A stretch of DNA of 64,000 nt from Thermoflexales bacterium (GCA_025056965.1 JANWVF010000006.1:1-64000); one strand, 5' to 3'. Counted from the stretch's first letter, positions 17,106 through 27,111 are shown. The notes: generated by a model from the letters alone, not told the origin. A program made the numbers and translations.

Positions 17106-19322
17106 ATGCACGCGATGCGGTCAGGTAGCGAGGACCGGCTGATTCTTGAACCTTTGGCAGATGGCCCGCTGTCCGAGTTCCGAACTAGCGTCTCTATGGC
17201 TGAATTGAAAACGCTTGAGGTTCCCGTCCAGGGCATGGACTGCGCCGAGTGTGCGCTGCACGTTCGACAGGCGATTGCCGCATTGCCCGGCGTGGAGTCG
17301 GTTGACGTGCTGCTTGCGACGGAGAAGGCCATTGTTCGCCTCGATCCGTCGCGCGTAGATTTGCCTGCCATCCGTGAGGCCGTGGCGCGCGCCGGCTATT
17401 CCGTCCCCGAGTCGGCTGTGCTACGGTCCGCCATGATGGATCGCTTCAATCGCCGGATGTCCATCCTGCTCGTCGTCGTGTTCGGCCTCGTCCTGGGCAT
17501 CGTGGTTGCCGGGGAATGGCTGGGCCTATTCGACGAGCTGAATCGGCGCGTCCCTCTGCCTGTCGGCACGGCTGTGGTCATCGCATGTGGCTTTCCGGTC
17601 TTCCGTAATGTCGCGCGCGCCGCGCTTAGGCGGCAGATCACCTCGCACACATTAATGACGGTTGGAGCGATTGCGGCGCTCGTCGTCGGCGAATGGGTCG
17701 CAGCAGCAATCGTGGTGGTGTTCATGCGCGTCGGGGACTACGTCGAGCGTTTCACGACCGAGAGCGCCCGCCGTGCTGTGAGAGAGCTCACGGCGCTGGC
17801 GCCGCAAACCGCGCGCGTAGAACGCAACGGCGTCGAAGTCGAAGTGCCAGTGGCTGCAGTCAACGTCGGCGAAGTGGTCATCGTCCGCCCCGGCGAGAAG
17901 ATCCCGGTGGATGGCGAAGTCGTCGCTGGGCTCGCCACGGTTGACCAGGCAACGATCACCGGCGAATCTATGCCCGTCGAGGTCGCGCCAGGCGCGCGCG
18001 TGTTCGCCGCTACGATTGCTAAAGTGGGCAGCCTGCGTGTGAGGACGCTCCGTGTCGGCGCAGACACAACGTTTGGGCGCGTGATCAAGATGGTGGAAGA
18101 AGCGGAGTCCCATCGGGGCGACGTGCAGCGCCTCGCCGATCGGTTCAGCGCATATTACTTGCCGCTGGTCGCTGCGGTTGCGCTGCTTACATGGTTGATC
18201 AGCGGCAATGCCCTCGCTACGGCTGCCGTGCTTGTAGTGGCCTGCTCCTGCTCGTTTGCACTTGCAACGCCCGTCGCTATGTTGGCCTCCATCGGCGCAA
18301 GCGCCAAGCGCGGCCTGCTCATCAAAGGTGGCAAGTATCTCGAGGCGTTAGCGCGCGCCGATGTCGTGCTGGTAGATAAAACTGGCACGCTTACGTTGGG
18401 ACAACCCCAAATTACCGATGTCGTCTCGCTCAACGGCATGCCTGCACCCGAGATCCTTACCATGGTGGCTTCGGCCGAGCGCTACTCGGAACACCCCCTG
18501 GCCGAAGCCGTGCGCGCGGCGGCCCGTGCGCGTCGCCTCTCGCTTTCCGAGCCGGAGCATTTTGAAGCCGTGCCCGGCGCAGGCGTGCGGGCGAGGGTAA
18601 ATGGTCACTTGGTGGTCGTGGGAAACCGCCGCCTGATCCCGGTGACGGAATCCCTCTCGATCGCTCAAGAGCTAGAGGCGCAGGGCAAAACGCTCCTGTG
18701 GGTCGCCTTGGACGGTGAGCCGGTTGCTCTACTCGCCGCCGCCGATACGCTGCGCCCTGAGGTGCCGGCCGCCCTGGCCGAGTTGCGCGACCTTGGCATC
18801 GGGCATGTCGAGCTGCTCACAGGGGACAACGAACGAGTGGCCGCTGCGCTCGCCGCGCGGCTTGGCGTTCGATATCGTGCCAATCTGCTGCCCGAAGACA
18901 AGATCCAAGTCGTCAAAGATTATCAAGCTCAAGGGCACACAGTCCTCATGGTGGGGGACGGCGTAAACGATGCGCCGGCGCTGGCGCAGGCGAATGTCGG
19001 CATTGCCATGGGCGCAGCAGGCACGGACATCGCCATCGAAGCCGCTCACATCGCCCTCATGCGCGAGGACTGGGCGCTGATACCCGAAATGTTGCGCATT
19101 GCCCGCCGCACTATGGGCGTCGTCAAGATGAACATCGCCTTCACAGCGCTCTACAATCTGCTTGGCCTGACGCTGGCTGCCGTGGGGCTGCTGCCGCCCA
19201 CCCTTGCTGCGGCGGCACAATCGCTGCCGGACTTAGGCATCCTCGCCAATTCGGCGCGCTTGCTGCGACAAAGGTTCGGCGGTGCAGCGCGAGAGGCGTG
19301 CTCTGTTGCGCGTGTGCAGTGA
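17106..19322 (+). CDS. heavy-metal P1B-type ATPase with HMA domain and CSC membrane motif
   Basis: GMDCAECALHVRQAI HMA; DKTGTLTLG; TGES; MVGDGVNDAPALAQANVGIAMG; VVACSCSFALATPVAM. Confidence 0.93.
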   Translation: MHAMRSGSEDRLILEPLADGPLSEFRTSVSMAELKTLEVPVQGMDCAECALHVRQAIAALPGVESVDVLLATEKAIVRLDPSRVDLPAIREAVARAGYSVPESAVLRSAMMDRFNRRMSILLVVVFGLVLGIVVAGEWLGLFDELNRRVPLPVGTAVVIACGFPVFRNVARAALRRQITSHTLMTVGAIAALVVGEWVAAAIVVVFMRVGDYVERFTTESARRAVRELTALAPQTARVERNGVEVEVPVAAVNVGEVVIVRPGEKIPVDGEVVAGLATVDQATITGESMPVEVAPGARVFAATIAKVGSLRVRTLRVGADTTFGRVIKMVEEAESHRGDVQRLADRFSAYYLPLVAAVALLTWLISGNALATAAVLVVACSCSFALATPVAMLASIGASAKRGLLIKGGKYLEALARADVVLVDKTGTLTLGQPQITDVVSLNGMPAPEILTMVASAERYSEHPLAEAVRAAARARRLSLSEPEHFEAVPGAGVRARVNGHLVVVGNRRLIPVTESLSIAQELEAQGKTLLWVALDGEPVALLAAADTLRPEVPAALAELRDLGIGHVELLTGDNERVAAALAARLGVRYRANLLPEDKIQVVKDYQAQGHTVLMVGDGVNDAPALAQANVGIAMGAAGTDIAIEAAHIALMREDWALIPEMLRIARRTMGVVKMNIAFTALYNLLGLTLAAVGLLPPTLAAAAQSLPDLGILANSARLLRQRFGGAAREACSVARVQ

Positions 19323-19342
19323 ATGGCGCCACGTTCGACGGC

Positions 19343-19387
19343 GCGCTCGTTGGCGGACACGCGCTCCTTGCCGGAACGCGCTCGCTG
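19343..19387. repeat. three degenerate direct repeats upstream of sugar-binding protein gene
   Basis: GCGCTCGTTG (19343), GCGCTCCTTG (19361), GCGCTCGCTG (19378), 17-18 bp spacing. Confidence 0.35.
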
Positions 19388-19557
19388 TGCCCCTTCAGCT
19401 GCCTCAGACTCGATTTGCCCTTACGCGGAATCTGTAATACATTCAGAAACTTAACTGCACTGCCTGCATCTCGGCGACGCACGGCGCCGCGCCTACAGGC
19501 GTTCGGGTTGTAGGCCAGATGCGAACATACATCACTAAAGAAATGGAGGTCGTATCC

Positions 19558-20901
19558 ATGAAGAGCAACCAAAAGATTACTCGAAGACAGACCCTGAAGT
19601 TGCTTGGCCTTGGCGCGGCTGGGGCCGCTCTTGCCGCGTGTGCGGCGCCGCCGGCGACTGCGCCTGCTGCTCCCGCTGCTCCAGCAGAGAGCAAGCCGGC
19701 TGAACAACCGGCAGCCGGAGGCGGCGGCAAGCTCGAAATCTTCTCGTGGTGGACGAATGGCGGCGAAGCCGATGGCCTCAACGCGATGTTCGAGGTCTTC
19801 CTGTCCAAGAACCCCGGCGTCGAAATTGTCAATGCGACTGTGGCAGGCGGCGCGGGCACGAATGCCAAAGCCGTGTTGCAAACGCGCTTGGCCGGAGGTC
19901 AACCGCCGGATAGCTGGCAGGTGCATGCGGGCCGAGAGACCCTCTCTTACGTCAATGCCGGCCAATTGGAACCGCTCACGCAGTTCTTCACCGAGCAAGG
20001 CTTCGACAAGGTGATGCCGCAATTCCTCCTAGACCAACTCAAGATCAACGGGGAGATTTGGACGGTGCCGGTGAACATTCACCGTTCCAATGTGCTTTGG
20101 TATAACCCGAAGATACTACAGGAAGCCGGCATCGAGCCGAAGTTCCCCACGCTGGATAGCCTGTGGGCGGCGCTGGACAAGCTGAAGGCAGCCGGCAACG
20201 TAGTGCCGATCGCCGTGGGCGGCAAGGACAAGTTCGAGGCGTCTCACACTTTTGAGAGCATTCTCTTGGCGACGTTCGGCGCCGATGACTACGTCAAGTT
20301 GTGGGACGGCACCGACACAATGTGGAACGACCCACGGGCTGCCGAGGCGCTGGAGAACCTGAAGAAGCTCTTCAGCTATGCCAACAGCGACCGCTCGGCG
20401 CTCGGTTGGGCGGATGCCATGACCCAGGTGTTGGAAGGCAAGGCAGCGATGACGATCATGGGCGACTGGGCGCACGGTCTCGGGATTAGCAAAGGGCTGA
20501 AAGTCAATCAGGACTATGGCTGGACGCCGGCGCCGGGTAGCGACGCCTTCATGTGGCTCAGCGATAGCTTCGGGCTCGCCAAGGGTGCGCCCAATCCCGT
20601 GCAAGCCAAAGCGTGGCTGGTCGTGTGCGGCTCGCGAGAGGGTCAGGACGCCTTCAACCCGAAGAAGGGGTCTATCCCGGCGCGCACCGATCCCGATCTG
20701 AGCAAGTACGACGATTACCTCAAGGCTGCAATCGCCGACTTCAGTTCTAAGCCGCTCGTCCCCAGCGCAGCGCACGGCGCCAGCACGACCAACGCTTACC
20801 AGGCGAAATTCCACAACACCCTCGAGGTGTTCTCCAGCGATTTGGATGCGAAGGCTGCGCTGGATAGCCTGCGCGAAGCCGCTGCCGACAACAACAAGTG
20901 A
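19558..20901 (+). CDS. ABC transporter extracellular sugar-binding lipoprotein
   Basis: RRQTLKLLGLGAAGAALAACAA lipobox/Tat-like; family 1 solute-binding motifs; GGAGGT SD before ATG 19558. Confidence 0.9.
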   Translation: MKSNQKITRRQTLKLLGLGAAGAALAACAAPPATAPAAPAAPAESKPAEQPAAGGGGKLEIFSWWTNGGEADGLNAMFEVFLSKNPGVEIVNATVAGGAGTNAKAVLQTRLAGGQPPDSWQVHAGRETLSYVNAGQLEPLTQFFTEQGFDKVMPQFLLDQLKINGEIWTVPVNIHRSNVLWYNPKILQEAGIEPKFPTLDSLWAALDKLKAAGNVVPIAVGGKDKFEASHTFESILLATFGADDYVKLWDGTDTMWNDPRAAEALENLKKLFSYANSDRSALGWADAMTQVLEGKAAMTIMGDWAHGLGISKGLKVNQDYGWTPAPGSDAFMWLSDSFGLAKGAPNPVQAKAWLVVCGSREGQDAFNPKKGSIPARTDPDLSKYDDYLKAAIADFSSKPLVPSAAHGASTTNAYQAKFHNTLEVFSSDLDAKAALDSLREAAADNNK

Positions 20902-20929
20902 TCAACGCTACCCCTTAAGGGAGCATGTT

Positions 20930-20975
20930 GCGAAGAGGTCAGGCCGCCAAGCAGGGGCGGTTCTGACCTCTTCGC
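20930..20975 (+). promoter_or_regulatory. intercistronic hairpin between binding protein and permease genes
   Basis: GCGAAGAGGTCAG ... CTGACCTCTTCGC perfect 13 bp plus inner CCGCC/GGCGG. Confidence 0.65.
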
Positions 20976-21004
20976 TGAGAAACACACGCATGAGGGGACA
21001 TGGC

Positions 21005-22009
21005 ATGAGCGCAGGTGTGGATTTGGCGCGCGTCTCTACGCTTGAGCGGGCACGGTCTGGGCGGCGGGCAATTCGTCGTGACCGACTGGTTGCCTTCCTG
21101 ATGCTTTTACCTTCTCTAGTCGCCATTGCGGTTTTTGTATACGGTTTCATCGCCTATACCGGCTACGTGTCACTCTCGAACTACACCACGTCGCGACCGG
21201 ACTTCACATTCATCGGCTTCGATAACTACATCCAGCTGTTTAACCAGCGGCGCTTTCAGGAAAATATTCGTAACCTGATAGTCTTCACTGCCTTCTTCTT
21301 GGTCGTCTGTCTGTTGTTCGGGCTCTTTCTGGCGCTATTGGTGGATTCGCGCGTGAAGGGTGAGTCCATCTTCCGTTCGATCTATCTCTTCCCCATGGCG
21401 GTGTCGTTCATCGTCACGGGTGTGGCCTGGCGATGGCTCTTCACCCCCGGCGATTTAGAACCGACCGGCTTGAACTTGTTGTTTGAAAGCCTCGGCCTTG
21501 GCTTTCTCAAAGCGCGCTGGATCGCCGACACCAGCGTTTGGCCGAACATTGAAGTCACCGGGCTAAAGGTGCGCTTGCTCATCCCGCTCGCCATCATCCC
21601 TGTTGTGGTGGCTGCGGTCTGGCAAATGTCGGGCTTTTGCATGGCCATGTATCTTGCCGGCTTGCGCGGCATTCCCGAAGAAATTAAGGAAGCGGCGCGG
21701 GTGGATGGTTGCTCGGAATTGCAGGTGCTGCGTCACATTACTCTGCCCCTGCTCAGGCCGATTACCCTGAGTGCGATCATCGTCCTCACGCACATCTCCT
21801 TGAAGACGTTCGACCTCATCATGACGATGACCGGCGGCGGACCGGGCAACAAGACTGAACTGCCCAGCCTATACATGTATGAGCTGCGCTTCAGCCAGTT
21901 CAACACCGCCGGGGCAGCCGCCGTCGCCACTATCCTCTTGCTCACAGTTAGCGTGCTGATCGTGCCGTACCTGGTCTACAACCGGCGCGCCCAAAGTATC
22001 GAAAGATGA
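21005..22009 (+). CDS. ABC sugar transporter permease (MalF-like)
   Basis: EEIKEAARVDGCSELQVLRHITLPLLRPI EAA loop; ORF track start 20846 overlaps upstream gene, ATG 21005 preferred. Confidence 0.92.
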   Translation: MSAGVDLARVSTLERARSGRRAIRRDRLVAFLMLLPSLVAIAVFVYGFIAYTGYVSLSNYTTSRPDFTFIGFDNYIQLFNQRRFQENIRNLIVFTAFFLVVCLLFGLFLALLVDSRVKGESIFRSIYLFPMAVSFIVTGVAWRWLFTPGDLEPTGLNLLFESLGLGFLKARWIADTSVWPNIEVTGLKVRLLIPLAIIPVVVAAVWQMSGFCMAMYLAGLRGIPEEIKEAARVDGCSELQVLRHITLPLLRPITLSAIIVLTHISLKTFDLIMTMTGGGPGNKTELPSLYMYELRFSQFNTAGAAAVATILLLTVSVLIVPYLVYNRRAQSIER

Positions 22010-22884
22010 ACCCCTCTGTAGCTTCTAAGCCATCGAATTCATACCTATCGCGCCGCTTGGCGCGGATTCTGCTGTATGTGGTGATGATCGCGCTGGCAAT
22101 CGTGTTCATTTTGCCGGTTTATCTCCTCATCATCACTGCCCTGAAAGACTTCAGCGAGGTCAGCTTGAATCGCATGTGGGACTTACCCGCTCGATTCAGC
22201 ATGGAGAGCTTCGAGCGCGCATGGAACGGTGGACAAGGTACGACCGGTATGCGCGGCAGCTTCATTAACAGCGTGATCGTCGTCGTACCGGCCACGGTCA
22301 TCTCGTGTCTGCTCGGCTCGATGAATGGATACGTGCTTTCTAAGTGGAAGTTCCGCGGCAGTGAGACGCTCTTCACCTTGCTGTTGTTCGGGATGTTCAT
22401 CCCCTATCAAAGTATCCTTGTGCCACTCGTCTCCGTGCTTTCCTCGATCGGTCTCTATGGCACGTTGCAAGGCTTGATCCTGACTCACATTGTGTACGGC
22501 ATCCCGATCACGACGTTGATCTTCCGGAACTACTACGCTAGCGTGCCCCAGGAGTTGGTCGAAGCAGGCCAGATAGATGGCGCCGGTTTCTTCCGCGTCT
22601 ATCATGAGATTATGCTGCCGCTTTCCGCGCCGGGGTTTGTCGTCGTCGCGATTTGGCAGTTCACCTCTATCTGGAATGAATTCCTCTTTGGCCTGATCAT
22701 CACAAACGACCCGCGCCTGCGGCCGGTCACCGTAGCGCTGCAAAACATGTCCGGCAGCCAGTTCACGCAATGGAACGTTCAGATGGCCGGCGCGCTAATC
22801 GTCGCGTTGCCGACACTGCTGGTGTATATCTTCCTCGGGCGCTACTTCTTGCGCGGTCTGTTGGCAGGTAGCTTGAAAGGGTAG
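22006..22884 (+). CDS. ABC sugar transporter permease (MalG-like)
   Basis: QELVEAGQIDGAGFFRVYHEIMLPLSAPGFV EAA loop; ATGA overlap with upstream permease. Confidence 0.92.
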   Translation: MNPSVASKPSNSYLSRRLARILLYVVMIALAIVFILPVYLLIITALKDFSEVSLNRMWDLPARFSMESFERAWNGGQGTTGMRGSFINSVIVVVPATVISCLLGSMNGYVLSKWKFRGSETLFTLLLFGMFIPYQSILVPLVSVLSSIGLYGTLQGLILTHIVYGIPITTLIFRNYYASVPQELVEAGQIDGAGFFRVYHEIMLPLSAPGFVVVAIWQFTSIWNEFLFGLIITNDPRLRPVTVALQNMSGSQFTQWNVQMAGALIVALPTLLVYIFLGRYFLRGLLAGSLKG

Positions 22885-22944
22885 ATGTCGCTTGCAGTGA
22901 ATCGCGCCAGTGATGCCTCGACCGGACAACTCGTCTGCTGACTT

Positions 22945-23733
22945 ATGACCCATCGCGTCCAGGATAAAGTTGTCATCGTCACTGGCGCGGCGCAGGGCAT
23001 CGGTTTCGGCATCGCCGAAATGCTGGCCCGCGAGGGTGCGCGCGTCGTCATCGCCGACAAGCAAACAGAGAAGGGCGAGGCAGCCGCGGCACGAATCCGC
23101 GATGCTGGCGGCGAAGCACTCTTCCAATACGCCGATGTCACCGTCGAGGCCGACTGCGCCGCGCTGGCACAAGCTGCCGCTGAGCACTTCGGCCGGCTCG
23201 ACGGCTTGGTGAACAACGTCGGCTGGTTCCCGCGCGCCACGCTCGAAGAGACCACCACCGAGTTGTGGGAAGCGATCATGAACGTGAACGTGCGCAGCGC
23301 GTTCTACTGCTGTAAATACGTCATCCCCATCATGCAGCGCGGTGGCGGCGGCAGTATCGTCAACATCGGCTCGATCCATGGCCTCCAGGCCTCGTCCAAC
23401 CTGATCGCTTACGGCGCAGCGAAGGGAGCGTTGCTCAACCTGACGCGCACCTTGGCCGGCGCATATGGCGCCGACCGCATTCGCTGTAACTATCTCATCC
23501 CCGGCTGGGTGATGAGCGAGGGTGAGATCGCGCTGGCCAAAAGCCGCGGGGTGGATGTGAATGAGCTGCGCGCGCAGGGCGCACAGTTGCTCTTCGGGCG
23601 GCACCAGACGCCGCAGGATGCCGCTTATGCCGTGGTCTATCTCATCTCCGATGAGTCGTCGCAGGTGACCGGCAGCATCTTCCACATAGACGCCGGCATG
23701 TCTACGCTGCTCTTCAGAGGGCGCAGCGATTGA
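22945..23733 (+). CDS. SDR-family oxidoreductase
   Basis: VIVTGAAQGIGFGIAEML, NNVGW, SIHG...YGAAKGAL, ISDESSQVTGSIFHIDAG. Confidence 0.93.
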   Translation: MTHRVQDKVVIVTGAAQGIGFGIAEMLAREGARVVIADKQTEKGEAAAARIRDAGGEALFQYADVTVEADCAALAQAAAEHFGRLDGLVNNVGWFPRATLEETTTELWEAIMNVNVRSAFYCCKYVIPIMQRGGGGSIVNIGSIHGLQASSNLIAYGAAKGALLNLTRTLAGAYGADRIRCNYLIPGWVMSEGEIALAKSRGVDVNELRAQGAQLLFGRHQTPQDAAYAVVYLISDESSQVTGSIFHIDAGMSTLLFRGRSD

Positions 23734-23742
23734 GTCCTCCCC

Positions 23743-24537
23743 ATGCCATTGAATCCATTGAGAACCATCTGGGCCCAAGGTGGCTACGTGGTGAACGGCT
23801 GGTGCGCCATCCCCAGTAGTTGGAGCGCCGAGATCATGGCGCGCGCCGGCTGGGACAGCGTCACGCTTGACCTGCAGCATGGCCTGCTCGACTACGGTCA
23901 GGCCTTGCCGATGTTGCAGGCGATCAACCTGGCTGGCGCGGTGCCGATGGCCCGCGTGCCGTGGAATGAGCCGGGCATCATCATGAAGCTGCTCGACGCC
24001 GGCGCGCTGGGCATCATCTGTCCGATGGTGAACTCGCGCGATGAGTGCGAATGCTTCGTCGGCGCGTGTCGCTATGCGCCGCGCGGCTATCGCAGCTTCG
24101 GCCCGACGCGCGCGCGCGTCGTTTACGGTGGCGATTACGAGCGCACGGTTGCCGACGCGGTGCTCACCTTCGCCATGGTCGAAACGGCCGAGGCGCTGGC
24201 CAACGTCGAAGCCATTGTCAGCGTGCCCGGCCTGACCGGCGTGTATGTCGGCCCGGCCGACCTCAGCCTAAGCATGGGTAGCCCGGAGCGCAGCGACCCC
24301 ACATGGCCAGAGGTCGTCGCTGCGCTCGACACAATCGTGGCCGCATGCCGCAAGCACGGTGTAATCGCCGGCATCCACTGCGCCTCGACCGACTACGCGC
24401 TGAAGATGATCGCCAAAGGTTTCCGCTTGGTGACGATCGCCTCCGACGGCAACCTGCTGGCGGCCGCGGCCTCTGCGGCGGTCAAAGCCGTGCGCGGCGG
24501 TCAGGCCGGTGGTCCCTCTGCAGGCGGTATCTACTGA
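23743..24537 (+). CDS. HpcH/HpaI-family aldolase
   Basis: GWDSVTLDLQHGLLDYGQ, GALGIICPMVNSRDE, YVGPADLSLSMG. Confidence 0.92.
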   Translation: MPLNPLRTIWAQGGYVVNGWCAIPSSWSAEIMARAGWDSVTLDLQHGLLDYGQALPMLQAINLAGAVPMARVPWNEPGIIMKLLDAGALGIICPMVNSRDECECFVGACRYAPRGYRSFGPTRARVVYGGDYERTVADAVLTFAMVETAEALANVEAIVSVPGLTGVYVGPADLSLSMGSPERSDPTWPEVVAALDTIVAACRKHGVIAGIHCASTDYALKMIAKGFRLVTIASDGNLLAAAASAAVKAVRGGQAGGPSAGGIY

Positions 24538-24545
24538 GGAAGCCC

Positions 24546-25511
24546 ATGTTCAAGATTTGGCTCGACGATGCACTGCTGCCGTCCTGCGCGCATCTCTTGG
24601 AGGGGATCGCAGAGCCGATCGGCCCATCCCCTACGCTGGAGGGCATCGAAGAGGCCGAGGCGTTCATCTGTCCCGGCAACGTGCGCTACGACGGCGCGCG
24701 CATGGATCGCGCGCCGAAGCTTAAAGTAATCGCCCGGCTGGGCGTAGGCTACGACAACATTGATCTGGCCGCGGCAACGGCGCGGCGCATCCCGGTAGTT
24801 TATGCGCCGGATGCGCCGACCATCAGCACCGCCGAGCACGCCTGGGCGCTCATCATGGCCGTGGCCAAGAAGATCGTGAAGGCTCATGCGGCTCTGCACA
24901 CGACCGGTTGGGGATCGTTCTGGGGGCATGAAGCCAACAAAGGGCTGGAGCTGTATGGGTGCACGCTTGGCCTGGTTGGCCTCGGTCGAATCGGCAGCCG
25001 AGTTGCGCGCTATGGCTTGGCGTTCGGCATGCGCGTGTTGGCGTTCGACCCTTACATTCCGCCGGAGCGCGCACAAGACATCGGGATCACGCTCGCGCCC
25101 TCGTTGGAGGACGTGCTCCGCGAAGCTGACGTGGTTTCACTGCACGCACCGGTTACGCCGGAGACTCGTCATCTGATGAATGCCGAGCGTTTCGCGCAAA
25201 TGAAGCGTGGCGCACTGTTTGTCAACGTGGCGCGGGGTGCGTTGGTGGACGAGCAGGCCCTGGCCGACGCACTGCGCAGCGGTCAGGTGGGTGGTGCCGG
25301 TCTAGACGTATTCGAGGGCGAGCCGATCGGCCTGTCTCATCCGCTGCTGGCCTTCGACAACGTAGTAGTCACGCCGCACGTGGCCAGTCGCACGGTCGCC
25401 GGCCACCACCGCATCTGGGAGACGACGTTGGTGCAAGCACTCCAGGTGCTGCGTGGCGAGCGCCCGGAGCACTTGCTCAATCCGGAAATTTGGGAGACGC
25501 GACGGCGCTAG
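24546..25511 (+). CDS. D-isomer-specific 2-hydroxyacid dehydrogenase
   Basis: LGLVGLGRIGSRVARYGLAFGMRVLAFDPY, ADVVSLHAPVTPETRHLMN, FVNVARGALVDEQAL; ORF open from 24303. Confidence 0.92.
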   Translation: MFKIWLDDALLPSCAHLLEGIAEPIGPSPTLEGIEEAEAFICPGNVRYDGARMDRAPKLKVIARLGVGYDNIDLAAATARRIPVVYAPDAPTISTAEHAWALIMAVAKKIVKAHAALHTTGWGSFWGHEANKGLELYGCTLGLVGLGRIGSRVARYGLAFGMRVLAFDPYIPPERAQDIGITLAPSLEDVLREADVVSLHAPVTPETRHLMNAERFAQMKRGALFVNVARGALVDEQALADALRSGQVGGAGLDVFEGEPIGLSHPLLAFDNVVVTPHVASRTVAGHHRIWETTLVQALQVLRGERPEHLLNPEIWETRRR

Positions 25512-25520
25512 GGAGAGGAC

Positions 25521-25943
25521 TTAGGTCGTTGCCTCGGCCGGCTGCATCGCCTTCTTCATCGCGTCGGCGAGCAGGTTATAGGCCTCGACCCAGGCCTCTT
25601 TCACCGGTGGGGTGAACGCATCCCCCAAAACCTGCTCTAGCGCCCAGATGAGCGCCGCGCCAAAGGTGTTGTAGTCAGGCGCGGTGACGCCGTAGCGGTA
25701 ATGTCGCTGACCGAGCGCCCGAATGCTCGGCTCGATGGTCTCCGGCCGATCAAGCCCGCGCACCGCCAATCCGATCACCGTCATCAGCATCAACGCCTGC
25801 TTCTTCATGTCTCCCTTGAACAACTGGCGAATGGCCGGGTCTATCTCGAATAGCCGCGTATAGAACAGGTCGCCTACTTCTTGGGCAATTGGCTCGACCT
25901 GCGCGAACGTGCTCTGAACAAGCGCAATCTGCTTGGCATCCAT
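25521..25943 (-). CDS. single-domain bacterial globin
   Basis: FYTRLFEIDPAIRQLFKGDMKKQALMLMTVIGLAV...LGQRHYRYGV (proximal His). Confidence 0.88.
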   Translation of the reverse strand: MDAKQIALVQSTFAQVEPIAQEVGDLFYTRLFEIDPAIRQLFKGDMKKQALMLMTVIGLAVRGLDRPETIEPSIRALGQRHYRYGVTAPDYNTFGAALIWALEQVLGDAFTPPVKEAWVEAYNLLADAMKKAMQPAEATT

Positions 25944-26089
25944 AAACTAATCTCCTGTCTTGCGGCACGATAACCGCGGTTGGAATATAGAAGATGAAAC
26001 GCCGAACTGCAACCTTGCCGGCTCGTCGGCGGCATTCCCGGCGAATCGCTGCGCCGGATGGCCGATCGGCGTCGGCGTGCTCGCGCCGA

Positions 26090-26755
26090 TCATCCAAGGT
26101 GCTTCAGCCAGTCGGCCATCCAAAAATCAACGTCTTCCAAACAAGCGTCGTCAATCTGGTGGGCGATCGGGTATTCGTGGTAGGTCACCGCCGCGCCGAG
26201 CGATTCCAGCAAGTCGCGGGCGGCGCGACCCATCTGCACCGGCACGATGTCGTCGAACTGGCCGTGTGTGATCAGCACGGGCTTGCCCGTCAGCGCGACG
26301 CCCGGTGCGGCTAGCGCATCCGGCACAAAGCCGCTCAACAGCACCGCGCCGCCGACGAGTTCAGAACGGCGCAGGAGCACGCCGGCGCTCATCGTGGCGC
26401 CCTGGCTGAATCCCAACAGCAGCGTGCGCCGCGGGTCGGCGGCGTAGGCTGCGATGGCCTGCTCGACGAAGGCGGCAGCCGGTTCGACGGCAGCAACGAT
26501 GCTATCCGGTTTGACGGCGATGCCCCGCTCGCCCCAGACGATAGGGAACCAGGCATATCCGCCTGTGCCTAGAGCGATCGGCGCGCGAACGCTGATCACG
26601 TCGAAGCGCGGGTCGAGGTAAGGAGCTAGGCTCATCAGATCGTCCTCGTTACTGCCGTAGCCGTGCAGCAGGATGAGCAACGGCGTGCGGCCGTCTGCAG
26701 CGGGCTGCGGGGCGCGCCGGAAGCGATGGGCGAGGGAGAAGCATGCAGCGTCCAT
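26090..26755 (-). CDS. phospholipase/carboxylesterase-type alpha/beta hydrolase
   Basis: LLILLHGYGSNEDDLMSLAPYL, LGFSQGATMS, ITHGQFDDIVP. Confidence 0.88.
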   Translation of the reverse strand: MDAACFSLAHRFRRAPQPAADGRTPLLILLHGYGSNEDDLMSLAPYLDPRFDVISVRAPIALGTGGYAWFPIVWGERGIAVKPDSIVAAVEPAAAFVEQAIAAYAADPRRTLLLGFSQGATMSAGVLLRRSELVGGAVLLSGFVPDALAAPGVALTGKPVLITHGQFDDIVPVQMGRAARDLLESLGAAVTYHEYPIAHQIDDACLEDVDFWMADWLKHLG

Positions 26756-26757
26756 GG

Positions 26758-27111
26758 CTAAGGTGTGCGTTGCTCGGCCGGCGAAGCCTCACCTTCTAAC
26801 GGGTAGCCGGCCGCAATCCAGGCTTCTTTGCCGCCGTGAAGTTCGCGCACGTCTGTGTAGCCCAACTCGTTCAGGATACGCACTGCTTTTACCGAGGAGC
26901 CACAACGGGCGTTCTGGCAATACACCACAATCGTTGCCTGCTTGTCGGGGAGCATCGCTTCGGCCATGCGCCGTAGAGCGAGGATGGGCAAGTTAATCGC
27001 GCCCGGCAGGTGCCCTCGACGATAGGCGTGCGGTGCCAGCACCTCAACCAGCACCGGCGGCGTGCCGGCGTCGAGGAGGCTTTTTAATTCGATCAAGGTG
27101 ATAACGCCCAT
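26758..27111 (-). CDS. rhodanese-like domain protein
   Basis: YRRGHLPGAINLP, VVYCQNARCGSSVKAVRILNELGYTDVRELHGGKEAWIAAGYPLE; ORF open to 27255. Confidence 0.87.
   Translation of the reverse strand: MGVITLIELKSLLDAGTPPVLVEVLAPHAYRRGHLPGAINLPILALRRMAEAMLPDKQATIVVYCQNARCGSSVKAVRILNELGYTDVRELHGGKEAWIAAGYPLEGEASPAEQRTP

Noticed and set aside
20846-21004. N-terminal extension of the MalF-like permease in the ORF track
   Set aside because: Would overlap the binding-protein gene and the intercistronic hairpin; ATG 21005 gives a normal N-terminus
22795-23880. 361 aa minus-strand ORF over the SDR gene
   Set aside because: Antisense to a clear SDR and spans gene boundaries
24303-24545. Upstream extension of the 2-hydroxyacid dehydrogenase ORF
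   Set aside because: Overlaps the aldolase gene out of frame; Arg-rich; MFKIWLDDALLPSC at 24546 is the natural start
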